This document shows positions 36,594-45,980 of a stretch of DNA of 64,000 nucleotides, piece after piece. Each line of letters starts with the position of its first letter. Positions within the stretch are counted from its first letter, which is position 1. The notes below the pieces were generated by a model that worked only from the letters and a program-made list of their open reading frames with translations, was not told the origin of the DNA and searched no databases. Location: positions 372,001 through 436,000 of the forward strand of contig NZ_JAPJIV010000003.1 in the NCBI RefSeq assembly GCF_026241895.1, given 5' to 3'. The DNA is from Pseudomonas sp. RIT-562 (lineage in GTDB: Bacteria > Pseudomonadota > Gammaproteobacteria > Pseudomonadales > Pseudomonadaceae). The position numbers and the translations under genes are program-made.

Positions 36594-37913
36594 ATGCTGC
36601 ATCTGTCCCGCCTTACCTCGCTGGCCCTGACGATCGCCCTGGTGATCGGCGCGCCTCTGGCGTTTGCCGCTCAACCAGCCCCGGCGGTCGCGCCTGCGGG
36701 CACTGCTGCGACCACCAAGGCGCCTTTGCCTCTGGAAGAGTTGCGCACCTTTGCCGAGGTCATGGACCGGATCAAGGCGGCCTATGTCGAACCTGTCGAC
36801 GACAAGACCCTGCTGGAAAACGCCATCAAGGGCATGCTCAGCAACCTCGACCCCCACTCCGCATACCTCGGCCCGGAAGACTTCGCTGAATTGCAGGAAA
36901 GCACCAGCGGCGAATTTGGCGGCCTGGGCATTGAAGTCGGCGCCGAAGACGGTTTTATCAAGGTGGTTTCGCCGATCGATGACACCCCTGCCTCCAAGGC
37001 TGGCATTCAGGCCGGCGACTTCATCGTGAAAATCAACGGCCAGCCGACCCGCGGCCAGAGCATGACCGAAGCCGTGGATAAGATGCGCGGCAAGATCGGC
37101 CAGAAGATCACCTTGACCCTGGTGCGCGACGGCGGCACTCCGTTCGACGTAACCCTGTCCCGCGCCATCATCCAGGTCAAGAGCGTCAAGGCACAGCTGC
37201 TGGAGTCGGGTTATGGCTACATCCGCATTACGCAGTTCCAGGTCAAGACCGGCGACGAAGTCTCCAAGGCCCTGGCCAAGCTGCGCAAGGACAACGGCAA
37301 GAAACTCAAAGGCGTCATCCTCGACTTGCGCAACAACCCGGGTGGCGTGCTGCAGTCCGCAGTGGAAGTGGTCGACCACTTCATCACCAAAGGGCTGATC
37401 GTCTACACCAAGGGCCGCATCGCCAACTCCGAACTGCGCTTCTCGGCCACTGGCAAGGATGAAAGCGAAGCCGTGCCAATGGTCGTGCTGATCAACGGCG
37501 GCAGCGCCTCGGCCTCGGAAATTGTCGCCGGCGCCCTGCAGGATCAGAAGCGCGCGGTAGTGATGGGCACCACCAGTTTCGGCAAAGGCTCGGTGCAAAC
37601 CGTGCTGCCGCTGAACAACGACCGCGCCCTGAAGATCACCACGGCGCTGTACTACACGCCGAACGGCCGCTCGATCCAGGCTCAGGGCATCGTCCCGGAC
37701 ATCGAAGTGCGCAAGGCGAAAATCACCAACGAGCAGGACGGCGACTACTTCAAGGAAGCCGACCTGCAGGGTCACCTGGGCAACGGCAATGGTGGCGAAG
37801 ACAAGCCGACCGGCTCCGGCGGCAAAGCCAAGGCGATGCCACAGGATGATGATTACCAATTGGCCCAGGCGCTGAGCTTGCTCAAAGGGTTGAGCATCAC
37901 CTCTGGCCGCTGA
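36594..37913 (+). CDS. ctpA: carboxy-terminal processing protease CtpA (S41 family)
   Basis: A 439-residue periplasmic protease: signal peptide (1-26, LAFAAQ), PDZ domain (about 103-190, GGLGIEVG...PASKAGIQAGD), and S41 catalytic domain with Ser306 in NGGSASASEI and general-base Lys331 in SFGKGSVQT, the usual 25-residue spacing. In Pseudomonas CtpA degrades murein hydrolases with help of a lipoprotein partner, matching its position after an amidase activator gene. Confidence 0.95.
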   Translation: MLHLSRLTSLALTIALVIGAPLAFAAQPAPAVAPAGTAATTKAPLPLEELRTFAEVMDRIKAAYVEPVDDKTLLENAIKGMLSNLDPHSAYLGPEDFAELQESTSGEFGGLGIEVGAEDGFIKVVSPIDDTPASKAGIQAGDFIVKINGQPTRGQSMTEAVDKMRGKIGQKITLTLVRDGGTPFDVTLSRAIIQVKSVKAQLLESGYGYIRITQFQVKTGDEVSKALAKLRKDNGKKLKGVILDLRNNPGGVLQSAVEVVDHFITKGLIVYTKGRIANSELRFSATGKDESEAVPMVVLINGGSASASEIVAGALQDQKRAVVMGTTSFGKGSVQTVLPLNNDRALKITTALYYTPNGRSIQAQGIVPDIEVRKAKITNEQDGDYFKEADLQGHLGNGNGGEDKPTGSGGKAKAMPQDDDYQLAQALSLLKGLSITSGR

Positions 37914-37914
37914 G

Positions 37915-38688
37915 ATGCGCCTTGAACTGATTGCCCTGCTGTGCTGCCTGATGGGTGTCGCCCACGCGACGCCCGTCACGACCCCTGCGCCAAAAGCCTA
38001 CCTGAGCCTGATCATCGACGACCTGGGGCAAAACCTGCCCCGGGATCGCCGCGTGCTGGCCCTGCCCGGCCCCGTGACTGCGGCAATCATGCCCGACACG
38101 CCCCACGCTACCGAATTTGCCCGTGAGGCCCACCGCGCCGGCAAGATAGTGATCCTGCACATGCCCATGGACCCGGCCACGGGTCCTTTCGCCTGGCACC
38201 CTGAATTACCCGTCGAAGAGCTTGAGAAACGCCTGAATGCCGCGCTCAAAATGGTGCCTTATACCGCCGGCATCAATAACCATATGGGCAGTCGAATGAC
38301 GGCACAGCCAGTCGCCATGGCCTGGTTGATGGCGGACTTGCAACGCCGCCACAAATTCTTCGTCGATAGCCGCACCAGCGCTCAGACAGTGGCCGCGCAA
38401 CAGGCGCAAAAGGCTGCCGTGGCGAGCGTCTCCCGGGATGTATTCCTGGATGACGAGCGCACTGAAGAAGCGATCTTTGCGCAGTTGCAGGCGGCTATCA
38501 GCCTGGCTCGCAAACAGGGTTCAGCCGTGATGATCGGGCATCCTTACCCGCAGACATTGGCTGTGCTGGAGCGTGAACTGCCCAAGCTCAAGGCTCAGGG
38601 AATCGAGTGGATTGATATCAGGCAAATGATCAGCGTGCGCGGCAATCGCGCCACTGTCGCTCATGGCAAAGACGGTGTTTACAGGTAA
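37915..38688 (+). CDS. divergent polysaccharide deacetylase family protein (YibQ-like)
   Basis: A 257-residue exported protein with signal peptide (1-17, GVAHA) and a NodB-like fold of the divergent deacetylase group: LSLIIDDLGQNLPRDRRVL, VILHMPMDPATG, NNHMGSRMTA and FFVDSRTSAQTV. Asp and His residues for metal binding are visible, but activity has not been shown for this group. It abuts ctpA with 1 bp between stop and start, so envC-ctpA-yibQ is probably one envelope operon. Confidence 0.9.
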   Translation: MRLELIALLCCLMGVAHATPVTTPAPKAYLSLIIDDLGQNLPRDRRVLALPGPVTAAIMPDTPHATEFAREAHRAGKIVILHMPMDPATGPFAWHPELPVEELEKRLNAALKMVPYTAGINNHMGSRMTAQPVAMAWLMADLQRRHKFFVDSRTSAQTVAAQQAQKAAVASVSRDVFLDDERTEEAIFAQLQAAISLARKQGSAVMIGHPYPQTLAVLERELPKLKAQGIEWIDIRQMISVRGNRATVAHGKDGVYR

Positions 38689-38702
38689 TACCCTGGTCGA
38701 TA

Positions 38703-38787
38703 GATAGTTACCGCCAAGTACCCTTCTCCATTCCGGATAGTTAGGTCTGCAACAGGCCACGCCTCTTGTATCGCACTCATAACTATC
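38703..38787. promoter_or_regulatory. three GATAGTTA motifs upstream of the Vps62-like gene
   Basis: GATAGTTA occurs at 38703-38710 and 38736-38743 on the plus strand and at 38780-38787 on the minus strand, ending 10 bp before the ATG at 38798. ATAGTTACCACCA at 41016-41028, ahead of the protease gene, matches 38704-38716 at 12 of 13 positions. A shared operator is an inference. Confidence 0.35.
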
Positions 38788-38797
38788 TGGATTTAAT

Positions 38798-40150
38798 ATG
38801 AACTCCCAAGACAATCTCACACTGGGCGCCAGACGAATCGACCCCATCCAGCACGACAATCTACTCATTAACTTTACGACCGAGTTTCGCCGTATCTGGG
38901 ACAGTAATGACTCAAGCGCGAAGCCTGCAAGCTTTTGGCGCCCGACGCCTACGCCCGATTTACTTCCGGGTTACTTCCCTTTAGGTGACGTCATCGCCGC
39001 AGGACACGAAAACATCAACGAAAAGCGCATGGTGATGGTCGTCTGCGAGGGGGAAATATCGAATAACGAAACTAACAACGGACCCGCTTTGCGCGCGCCC
39101 ATCGACTTTGAACTGGTCTGGAGCGATTCCGGTTCCACAGCGAAGGCAGGCTGCACCATATGGCGCCCCATCCCTCCCAGCGGCTATGTGGCGCTGGGGC
39201 AGTTATGCTCCAACGGTCGCGACATGCCTTTGGCAAGCGACATCCGTTGCGTGCGAGCTGACCTGGTAATCCCCTCATACATTGGCGATCCGATCTGGAA
39301 CGACAAGGGCAGTAGGGCCCGACTCGCATTCAGCGCGTGGAATTGCTTTCCACCAACTGCAATGGCCGGGGAAATCAATTGCATTCCAGGCACCTTCATT
39401 GGCGTGAGCACTTACAACAAGCCGGAAACACATATCAATGCGTATTCATTACGAGTACCCATTCCGCTTGCGATCAAACCACCGCCCGCACTTCCAGAAC
39501 TCTCGGGTTACGACCAGCCCTCTCTTTTGGAACCGAGCAGGATCACTCAAACAGCCAAGCTCCCCTGGTTCGTCATCAGAGACCCCAACCTGAGTCCTAT
39601 CGAACAGTTACGCACTTCACCGTTCTATTTCCTGGAGAGAGCAGATCAGTACATGCTTGTCGGGTATGGCAAAAACGCAAGCTCCGCGAACCAGACCTTC
39701 AGATGGACAGCACACCGTCCACAGAGCATGGCGAATCAAGATGTATTCACTCGTATCAGCTCCATTGTGATCGACGGCCAGTGGCCCAACGCGATGCCCT
39801 CTCCGTTCTCCGCAAGACTCGACAAGAACTTCGCTTTCGTTGATTCATCCAACGGTTGGGGGAAACCGGAAAACGTACAAGTGGCAACTATCGTTGCCTC
39901 GCATAAGACCGTTGCGGCTTATGAACTGCACAGCACCTACCGACTCCTGCGCGAAAACCGATCTCAAGTGCCGTGCGAGCTCTATTACGTAGACGGCAAC
40001 AGCCTGCATTTGACTGAGTACCCCAGAGAACAGGGAGCTGAAGTGGCCACCCATCCTGCCCCAGTCAATGAGACGCGCAACGATGAGGGGCCCAATGCAG
40101 CTGCAGTTGAAGTGAACATCCTGCCCGCGTCGGACACCAGTCAACAATAG
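38798..40150 (+). CDS. Vps62-related protein with a three-repeat beta-prism domain
   Basis: A 450-residue protein without signal peptide. The N-terminal half has three similar units, beginning at Trp34 (IWDSNDSSA), Trp108 (VWSDSGSTA) and Trp167 (IWNDKGSRA), each with a second Trp 13-14 residues on (Trp47, Trp122, Trp181) and, in the first two, a P-GY-LG turn (GYFPLGDV, GYVALGQL). This is the pattern of Vps62/DUF946 beta-prism domains, which also occur in some pore-forming and insecticidal proteins. The C-terminal half (about 235-450) is not recognised. The gene lies between the conserved yibQ-like gene and a solute-binding protein and looks accessory (less GC-rich, weaker codon bias). Role unknown. 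Confidence 0.75.
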   Translation: MNSQDNLTLGARRIDPIQHDNLLINFTTEFRRIWDSNDSSAKPASFWRPTPTPDLLPGYFPLGDVIAAGHENINEKRMVMVVCEGEISNNETNNGPALRAPIDFELVWSDSGSTAKAGCTIWRPIPPSGYVALGQLCSNGRDMPLASDIRCVRADLVIPSYIGDPIWNDKGSRARLAFSAWNCFPPTAMAGEINCIPGTFIGVSTYNKPETHINAYSLRVPIPLAIKPPPALPELSGYDQPSLLEPSRITQTAKLPWFVIRDPNLSPIEQLRTSPFYFLERADQYMLVGYGKNASSANQTFRWTAHRPQSMANQDVFTRISSIVIDGQWPNAMPSPFSARLDKNFAFVDSSNGWGKPENVQVATIVASHKTVAAYELHSTYRLLRENRSQVPCELYYVDGNSLHLTEYPREQGAEVATHPAPVNETRNDEGPNAAAVEVNILPASDTSQQ

Positions 40151-40906
40151 CTACAAATACCGCCCCATGATCTCTTCAACCATTCCGTCCTTGCGCATCT
40201 GATCCAGCGCCGCCTGCAGTTTGGCGACGGTTGCGTCCGGCACCTCCCTGTTCAGCGCCAGGTACAACTCGGCGCTGTTGAAGCGCAGTACGGTCTTGAG
40301 CCCGCTAACCCCGTCCTGGCGCGCCAGATAGCGCCCGGCCGGGTCTCCGGTGGCCCACAGGTCGATCTGGCCGTTGACCAGCTTCTTCGCATTATCCTGG
40401 TCACGCAGCACCACAATTGGTTTCAGACCTTGCTTGGTGAGCGTCTCGGCGATCGCATCGCCCTTGTATGCACCGATCCGATATTTGCGCGCCTGTTCCA
40501 GGGTATCCAGGCTGATTTTGCTGTCAGCCTTGGCCAACAAGATCCAGTCGTCCGGACCGATCGGCCCAACCCACTTGAAGAGATTTTCGCGATCAGGCAA
40601 GCGCGCCATCACAAATACGCCGTAGCCGGGTTTTTCGAGGGCGAGTTTATATACACGCTCCCAAGGGAATCGCAGCGTCAGGCTGTAGGTGATCTCGGCA
40701 CGCTTGAACATCTCGCGAACAATGTCGGTGGCGATGCCATTGATGTTTTCGTCCTGAGCAAAATTTTTGCCGTTCTTCGCCATATTGTAAGGCGGGAAAT
40801 TTTCGGTCAGCAGCACCATGTCGGTAGCAGGACTGGGTGCAGCCTGTACACCATTGAGGAGCAAGAGCGAAGCGCTGGCGAGGGCAATAAGCAAACGTCT
40901 GATCAT
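40151..40906 (-). CDS. periplasmic solute-binding protein, amino-acid type (SBP_bac_3)
   Basis: A 251-residue exported binding protein: signal peptide (1-22, GVQA), then a family-3 fold with LTENFPPYNM, INGIATDIVREMFKRAEI, and RIGAYKGDAIAETL. No permease or ATPase gene is beside it, so it is an orphan binding protein; an environmental-sensing or moonlighting role is possible. It is convergent with the Vps62-like gene with no gap. Confidence 0.85.
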   Translation of the reverse strand: MIRRLLIALASASLLLLNGVQAAPSPATDMVLLTENFPPYNMAKNGKNFAQDENINGIATDIVREMFKRAEITYSLTLRFPWERVYKLALEKPGYGVFVMARLPDRENLFKWVGPIGPDDWILLAKADSKISLDTLEQARKYRIGAYKGDAIAETLTKQGLKPIVVLRDQDNAKKLVNGQIDLWATGDPAGRYLARQDGVSGLKTVLRFNSAELYLALNREVPDATVAKLQAALDQMRKDGMVEEIMGRYL

Positions 40907-41103
40907 GTCGGTTTACCGAAATCCATGGCGTGACAAAGAGTGCCTTGGCCTAGACAGACTGTCTACTGGCCTTTTGCTAACAATGCCCAGCACGTCCTTG
41001 CTACCCGCCAAATACATAGTTACCACCAGCTACTCGCGCACCACTGATTAATTGGCGATGACCGGCAACGGTATTCAATCACCAGAATCAGAGATGCTTT
41101 TCA

Positions 41104-42633
41104 ATGAACTCGACCCGCGTACTTCTGGCCAGCGCGCTGTGCACGCTGAGTGCAGCCACCCTTGCAAACAGCAGCGACTTTGGCGAGGGACTGCAGAATT
41201 TTGCGCCCTCCCAAGTCCTGGACAACACCGATGGCGCCCGTGATCACTGGCAAGGAATCGGGCGCCTGACGATAGAGCAAAACAACTGTACCGCGACCCT
41301 CCTGGATACGCGCGATGGGCTGGAGCTTCTCGCTGCTCCCGCCTACGTCCTGACTGCGGGCCACTGCCTTGGATTGACCAACGGCAACATCGTGACTGAC
41401 AGCCCTATCAGCGGCACTGTCACATTCAACTACTTCACCGACAGCTCCGGGTTCAAGAGCTACCCGTTGAAGACGACGACATGGCGCAGCATACAAGGCG
41501 TGGATCTGGCCATAGTGGAACTGGATGTCAGCCTTGAGAAACTGATCGAAGACGGTGTGCAGCCACTGAGGCTGGCGCGGGAAACTCCTGCAGAGGGCAT
41601 CGACGCCCTGATCGTCGGCGCACCAACAAACTTTGAACAGAGCACATTGCGCATGTCGGCCTGCACCCTGCAACCTTCGCAGGAAATCATTGAAGGCCCC
41701 TGGGTTTGGCGCAACACCTTCATGACGCGCTGCCAGGACGTACGAGGTGGCGGATCTGGAAGCCCACTACTGGACCGCTCTTCCAACGAGATCATAGGTG
41801 TGATCGGGACAGGGAATTTTGACGCGAGCATTATTCCCTGCCGCGACAATGCGCCCTGCACCCCAGTGGAGGGTGTTTATCAGGCAGTACCGGGGAATGT
41901 GTATGGCAACCCTACGGCTTTTCTCAACGGATGTTTCGCGCAAGGACGAATAGCACAAAAACCGCCGTCCTCTTGTCAGCTCTACCCGGCATTCACCGTC
42001 GACACGGGCGTAACGAGTCTGGAAAGCTACCAAAGGGTAAAACAGCTGGGGGACGGATCACTGGTGACGCCTACCTGGAATTATCGGTTCTCGATCAGTA
42101 CCGACTTCTTCCGGCATAAAACCGTGCGAACAGCGATGGAGTGTGAGAGCCCTCATCACTACAGCGATGCTGCAGACTCCAAGGATGCCTTCATCAATTC
42201 CGAAATCGGAAGCGAGCCAGGGTTTTACTTCCTGTGCATCCTCGGCGTTGACTCCGCGCAGCAGGAACCCGATTCAGGACTCATGAAAAACGCACTGTCC
42301 CTGCCGGTCGAAATACTCGATAACAAACCAACCACACCGCCCTACCTGTCGATAGCCACCGAGGTCTGGGTGAGTCTGGCGAAAGCGGAAGAGCCACACA
42401 GGACCTACTCGATCAAATACGGTCCCGTGGCAACGACTGACTGCGGCCAACCCGATAAATACAGGAACAACGTGGAGATGGACTTTTTCATTCCAGGACA
42501 CGATCTTCCGGGCAAGCTCTGCTCCATCGCCTACGACAAGTCGGGGCAGGCGTCAGCGCCCCGGGTCGATTTACTGGATACCGCGACAGGTAAACTCGAG
42601 GAAGCCCCGCCCAAACCTGAAGCTGCCGACTGA
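41104..42633 (+). CDS. secreted trypsin-like serine protease
   Basis: A 509-residue exported protein: signal peptide (1-21, AATLA) and a chymotrypsin-fold domain with catalytic His87 (TAGHC), Asp134 (VDLAIVEL) and Ser218 (GGSGSPL, for the usual GDSGGPL). About ten Cys fit a disulfide-stabilised secreted enzyme. After residue 270 comes a 240-residue C-terminal region with Cys in paired positions that I do not recognise. Trypsin-like enzymes of this kind are uncommon in the Pseudomonas core genome. It lies in the same accessory patch as the Vps62-like gene, and the two leaders share ATAGTTACC-CCA. Confidence 0.85.
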   Translation: MNSTRVLLASALCTLSAATLANSSDFGEGLQNFAPSQVLDNTDGARDHWQGIGRLTIEQNNCTATLLDTRDGLELLAAPAYVLTAGHCLGLTNGNIVTDSPISGTVTFNYFTDSSGFKSYPLKTTTWRSIQGVDLAIVELDVSLEKLIEDGVQPLRLARETPAEGIDALIVGAPTNFEQSTLRMSACTLQPSQEIIEGPWVWRNTFMTRCQDVRGGGSGSPLLDRSSNEIIGVIGTGNFDASIIPCRDNAPCTPVEGVYQAVPGNVYGNPTAFLNGCFAQGRIAQKPPSSCQLYPAFTVDTGVTSLESYQRVKQLGDGSLVTPTWNYRFSISTDFFRHKTVRTAMECESPHHYSDAADSKDAFINSEIGSEPGFYFLCILGVDSAQQEPDSGLMKNALSLPVEILDNKPTTPPYLSIATEVWVSLAKAEEPHRTYSIKYGPVATTDCGQPDKYRNNVEMDFFIPGHDLPGKLCSIAYDKSGQASAPRVDLLDTATGKLEEAPPKPEAAD

Positions 42634-42667
42634 CAGTGGCCGGGAGTTGCTCCCGAGCCGCAGTCCA

Positions 42668-43438
42668 TCAGCGCATCACAATGCCACGGTGAGCCATATA
42701 GGCTTTGGCTTCCTGCACGGTGTATTCACCGAAGTGGAAAATACTAGCTGCCAACACCGCACTGGCGTGACCTTCGATGATGCCATCGGCCAAATGCTGC
42801 AGGTTGCCAACTCCGCCGGAAGCAATCACCGGAATTCCCAGTGCATCGCTGATCGCGCGGGTCACGCCCAGGTCGAAGCCGTTCTTCATGCCGTCCTGAT
42901 CCATGCTGGTCAGGAGGATTTCGCCGGCCCCGAGGCCTTCCATTTTCTTCGCCCACTCGACGGCGTCGAGGCCGGTAGGTTTGCGCCCACCGTGGGTGAA
43001 GATTTCCCAGCGCGGAGTTTCGCCCGGGCCGGAGACTTTTTTCGCGTCGATGGCAACAACGATGCACTGCGAGCCGAAATGCTGCGCCGCTTCGCCAACG
43101 AATTCCGGATTGAACACGGCTGCAGTGTTGATCGAAACCTTGTCCGCACCGGCATTGAGCAAGTTGCGGATGTCCTGCACGGTACGCACGCCGCCGCCCA
43201 CGGTCAGCGGGATGAACACCTGGCTGGCCATGCGCTCGACGGTATGCAGCGTGGTGTCGCGTCCATCGACGCTGGCGGTGATGTCGAGAAAGGTAATCTC
43301 GTCGGCACCCTGCTCGTCGTAACGACGGGCAATTTCCACCGGGTCACCGGCATCGCGGATGTTCTCGAACTTCACACCTTTGACGACCCGGCCGTTGTCC
43401 ACGTCCAGGCAGGGGATGATGCGTTTGGCCAGCGCCAT
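42668..43438 (-). CDS. hisF: imidazole glycerol phosphate synthase, cyclase subunit
   Basis: A 256-residue TIM barrel that, with HisH, turns PRFAR and ammonia into imidazole glycerol phosphate and AICAR. Catalytic Asp11 (IPCLDVDNG) and the second acid Asp130 (VVAIDAKK) are present, with phosphate loops GGGVRT and ASGGVG. Last gene of the hisBH-(DUF2164)-AF run. Confidence 0.98.
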   Translation of the reverse strand: MALAKRIIPCLDVDNGRVVKGVKFENIRDAGDPVEIARRYDEQGADEITFLDITASVDGRDTTLHTVERMASQVFIPLTVGGGVRTVQDIRNLLNAGADKVSINTAAVFNPEFVGEAAQHFGSQCIVVAIDAKKVSGPGETPRWEIFTHGGRKPTGLDAVEWAKKMEGLGAGEILLTSMDQDGMKNGFDLGVTRAISDALGIPVIASGGVGNLQHLADGIIEGHASAVLAASIFHFGEYTVQEAKAYMAHRGIVMR

Positions 43439-43447
43439 GGTCAGTCC

Positions 43448-44185
43448 TCAGCCTTTGTACGAATCGCAGAAAGCTTGCGCTTCAGCGACGTCGAGGGTGC
43501 CTTCGTAGATCGCCCGGCCCGTGATCGCGCCGATGATGCCCGGTGCCTTGGCGTCGAGCAGCGACTTGATGTCACCCAGGTTGTGAATGCCGCCGGAAGC
43601 GATAACCGGAATACGCGTGGCAGCTGCCAGCGCAGCGGTGTAAGACACGTTGCAACCCTGCATCATGCCGTCTTTGGCGATGTCGGTATAAACGATCGCA
43701 GACACGCCGTCGGCTTCGAACTGCTTGGCCAGGTCGATCACCTGAATGGTGCTGATTTCAGCCCAGCCATCGGTGGCGACAAAACCGTCCTTGGCGTCGA
43801 GACCAACAATCACTTTGCCCGGGAACGCGCGGCAGGCTTCAGCCACGAATGCCGGATCCTTCACGGCCTTGGTGCCTATGATCACGTAGCTCACGCCCGC
43901 TTTCACGTAGTGCTCGATGGTTTCCAGCGAGCGGATACCACCGCCGATCTGGATCGGCAGGTTCGGGTAGCGCTTGGCGATGGCGGTGACCACTTCGCCG
44001 TTGACCGGCTGGCCTTCAAAAGCGCCGTTCAGGTCGACCAGATGCAGACGACGGCAACCGCCCTCCACCCACTTGGCAGCCATGCTCACCGGGTCATCGG
44101 AGAACACCGTGGAATCTTCCATGCGGCCCTGGCGCAGACGAACACAGGCACCGTCTTTAAGATCGATAGCGGGAATAATCAGCAT
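43448..44185 (-). CDS. hisA: phosphoribosylformimino-AICAR-phosphate isomerase
   Basis: A 245-residue TIM barrel acting just before HisF in histidine synthesis. Catalytic Asp8 in IPAIDLKDG and Asp128-type acid in [10 protein letters not shown]; phosphate motifs QIGGGIRS and ASGGIHN. I start at the ATG at 44185 (MLIIPAID), the family N terminus. It lies 9 bp before hisF. Confidence 0.98.
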   Translation of the reverse strand: MLIIPAIDLKDGACVRLRQGRMEDSTVFSDDPVSMAAKWVEGGCRRLHLVDLNGAFEGQPVNGEVVTAIAKRYPNLPIQIGGGIRSLETIEHYVKAGVSYVIIGTKAVKDPAFVAEACRAFPGKVIVGLDAKDGFVATDGWAEISTIQVIDLAKQFEADGVSAIVYTDIAKDGMMQGCNVSYTAALAAATRIPVIASGGIHNLGDIKSLLDAKAPGIIGAITGRAIYEGTLDVAEAQAFCDSYKG

Positions 44186-44227
44186 CTGGCAAACCTTCAA
44201 ATTCGATTGTTCAGCTTCGCTCGAAAA

Positions 44228-44485
44228 TCAGTTTTTCTCGAGCGCCCACAAGTCGCTTTCGATGCTCTCGAACCTTTCTTTAAGGTGCGTCTGCACATCG
44301 AAAATCGCCCTGTTGTAATAGTGCGGAGCAATTTCGCGGGTAAACAGCTCAAGGATTTCGGCCGCTTCGAACGAACCCAGGTCCAGTTCGAAGCGATCTT
44401 CCATAAAGCGTTTGATCTTCTGGTTGGCCTCGTTCTCCTGTTCAGGAGTGAGGGTCAGGATCGGTGGCTTCTTCTTGACGGCCAT
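44228..44485 (-). CDS. DUF2164 protein nested in the his operon
   Basis: An 85-residue protein with mixed charge and predicted helices (PPILTLTPEQENEANQKIKR, YYNRAIFDVQTHLKERF). It belongs to the small DUF2164 family; function is unknown. It starts directly at the hisH stop and ends 42 bp before hisA, so it is made from the his message. Its fixed place between hisH and hisA in pseudomonads suggests a link with the HisH-HisF-HisA step, but that is a guess. Confidence 0.85.
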   Translation of the reverse strand: MAVKKKPPILTLTPEQENEANQKIKRFMEDRFELDLGSFEAAEILELFTREIAPHYYNRAIFDVQTHLKERFESIESDLWALEKN

Positions 44486-45124
44486 TTACCAGCGACCATC
44501 CCACGCGGCGAAGTTCTGCAGCAATTGCAGGCCATGGGTATGGCTCTTTTCCGGGTGGAACTGCACGGCGAAACGCGAGCCATCGGCCAGCGCCGCGGCG
44601 AAATCGACACCGTAGTGACCGCCACCCACCACCTGGCGCGCATTGGCGGCCGCGATGTAGTAGCTGTGCACGAAGTAGAACCGCGCCAGGTCCGGTATGT
44701 CGTGCCACAGCGGGTGATTCACCGTCTGCTTCACTTCGTTCCAGCCCATGTGCGGGACTTTCAGGTGTTCGCCGTCTTCATGCAGGTCTTTGCCGAAGAA
44801 CTTCACCGCACCAGGAAACAGGCCGATGCAGTCAACTCCGTCGTTCTCTTCACTGCTGTCGAGCAAGGCTTGCATGCCGACGCAGATGCCGAGGAACGGA
44901 CGATCCTGGCTGACTTCACGTACCAGTGAATCGAAACCCAGGCGCCGGATCTCCGCCATGCAGTCGCGAATCGCGCCGACGCCGGGGAATACCACCCGGT
45001 CGGCTTCGCGAATCACACTGGCATCGCTGGTGATCAGGACCTTGCCGGCACCGACGTGCTCGAGGGCCTTGGCCACCGAGTGCAGGTTGCCCATGCCGTA
45101 ATCGATAACCGCAACCGTCTGCAT
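44486..45124 (-). CDS. hisH: imidazole glycerol phosphate synthase, glutaminase subunit
   Basis: A 212-residue class I glutamine amidotransferase that feeds ammonia to HisF. Nucleophile Cys81 in LGICVGMQ, and the His-Glu pair in FHPEKS near the C terminus. Its ATG overlaps the hisB stop (TAATG), and its own stop abuts the DUF2164 start. Confidence 0.98.
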   Translation of the reverse strand: MQTVAVIDYGMGNLHSVAKALEHVGAGKVLITSDASVIREADRVVFPGVGAIRDCMAEIRRLGFDSLVREVSQDRPFLGICVGMQALLDSSEENDGVDCIGLFPGAVKFFGKDLHEDGEHLKVPHMGWNEVKQTVNHPLWHDIPDLARFYFVHSYYIAAANARQVVGGGHYGVDFAAALADGSRFAVQFHPEKSHTHGLQLLQNFAAWDGRW

Positions 45125-45717
45125 TACAGAACGCCCTTGGTCGATGGCATTTGCCCGGCCATGCGGTCGTCCAGCTCTACTGCCATGCGCAACGCGCGGC
45201 CGAAAGCCTTGAACACGGTTTCGATCTGGTGGTGGGTGTTGGTGCCACGCAGGTTGTCGATGTGCAGGCTGACGAGTGCGTGGTTGACGAAGCCCTGGAA
45301 GAATTCCTGGAACAGGTCAACATCGAAACCGCCGACTGTGGCGCGGGTGTAAGGAACATGCATCTGCAGGCCAGGACGGCCGGAGAAATCGATGACCACC
45401 CGCGACAGTGCTTCATCCAGCGGGACATAGGCGTGGCCGTAACGACGGATGCCTTTTTTGTCACCGATGGCTTTGGCGAAAGCCTGACCCAGGGTGATGC
45501 CAACGTCCTCCACAGTGTGGTGGTCGTCGATATGCAGGTCGCCCTTGCTGACGATATCCAGGTCGATCAGCCCGTGACGGGCGATCTGGTCCAGCATGTG
45601 CTCAAGAAAAGGTACACCGATATCAAATCGGGCCTTTCCGGTGCCATCCAGGTTGATCGAGGCTTTAATCTGGGTTTCCAGAGTGTCGCGCTCGACTGAC
45701 GCCATACGTTCGGCCAT
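45124..45717 (-). CDS. hisB: imidazoleglycerol-phosphate dehydratase
   Basis: A 197-residue monofunctional Mn-dependent dehydratase (sixth step of histidine synthesis), without the phosphatase domain found in enteric HisB. Metal sites [10 protein letters not shown] and NTHHQIE are both complete, and [13 protein letters not shown] is conserved. The ATG at 45717 ([14 protein letters not shown]) gives the Pseudomonas family length. Confidence 0.98.
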   Translation of the reverse strand: MAERMASVERDTLETQIKASINLDGTGKARFDIGVPFLEHMLDQIARHGLIDLDIVSKGDLHIDDHHTVEDVGITLGQAFAKAIGDKKGIRRYGHAYVPLDEALSRVVIDFSGRPGLQMHVPYTRATVGGFDVDLFQEFFQGFVNHALVSLHIDNLRGTNTHHQIETVFKAFGRALRMAVELDDRMAGQMPSTKGVL

Positions 45718-45873
45718 CACCAGCTCCGCAAATCATTGGGCGAAAAAGGCAACCATTATAGGGGCGCGGGCGGGAAACAGAAACATGGGAGGTGATATCG
45801 CTGACGGAGTGAATTCGGGGGTGTGGCGGGTAGACATGTCCATACAAGCCATTTGCGCCACGCATAGATCGAA

Positions 45874-45963
45874 TGTAGGAGTGAGCCTGCTCGCGATAGG
45901 GCCATTACATTCAACACTTCTGTCGACTGATGGACCGTGATCGCGAGCAGGCTCACTCCTACA
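45874..45963. repeat. inverted REP pair between the OFA transporter gene and hisB
   Basis: TGTAGGAGTGAGCCTGCTCG and an inverted copy ending in CACTCCTACA at 45963. It is just past the transporter's stop codon. Confidence 0.9.
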
Positions 45964-45980
45964 GGGTGTGGCGTTGAAGC

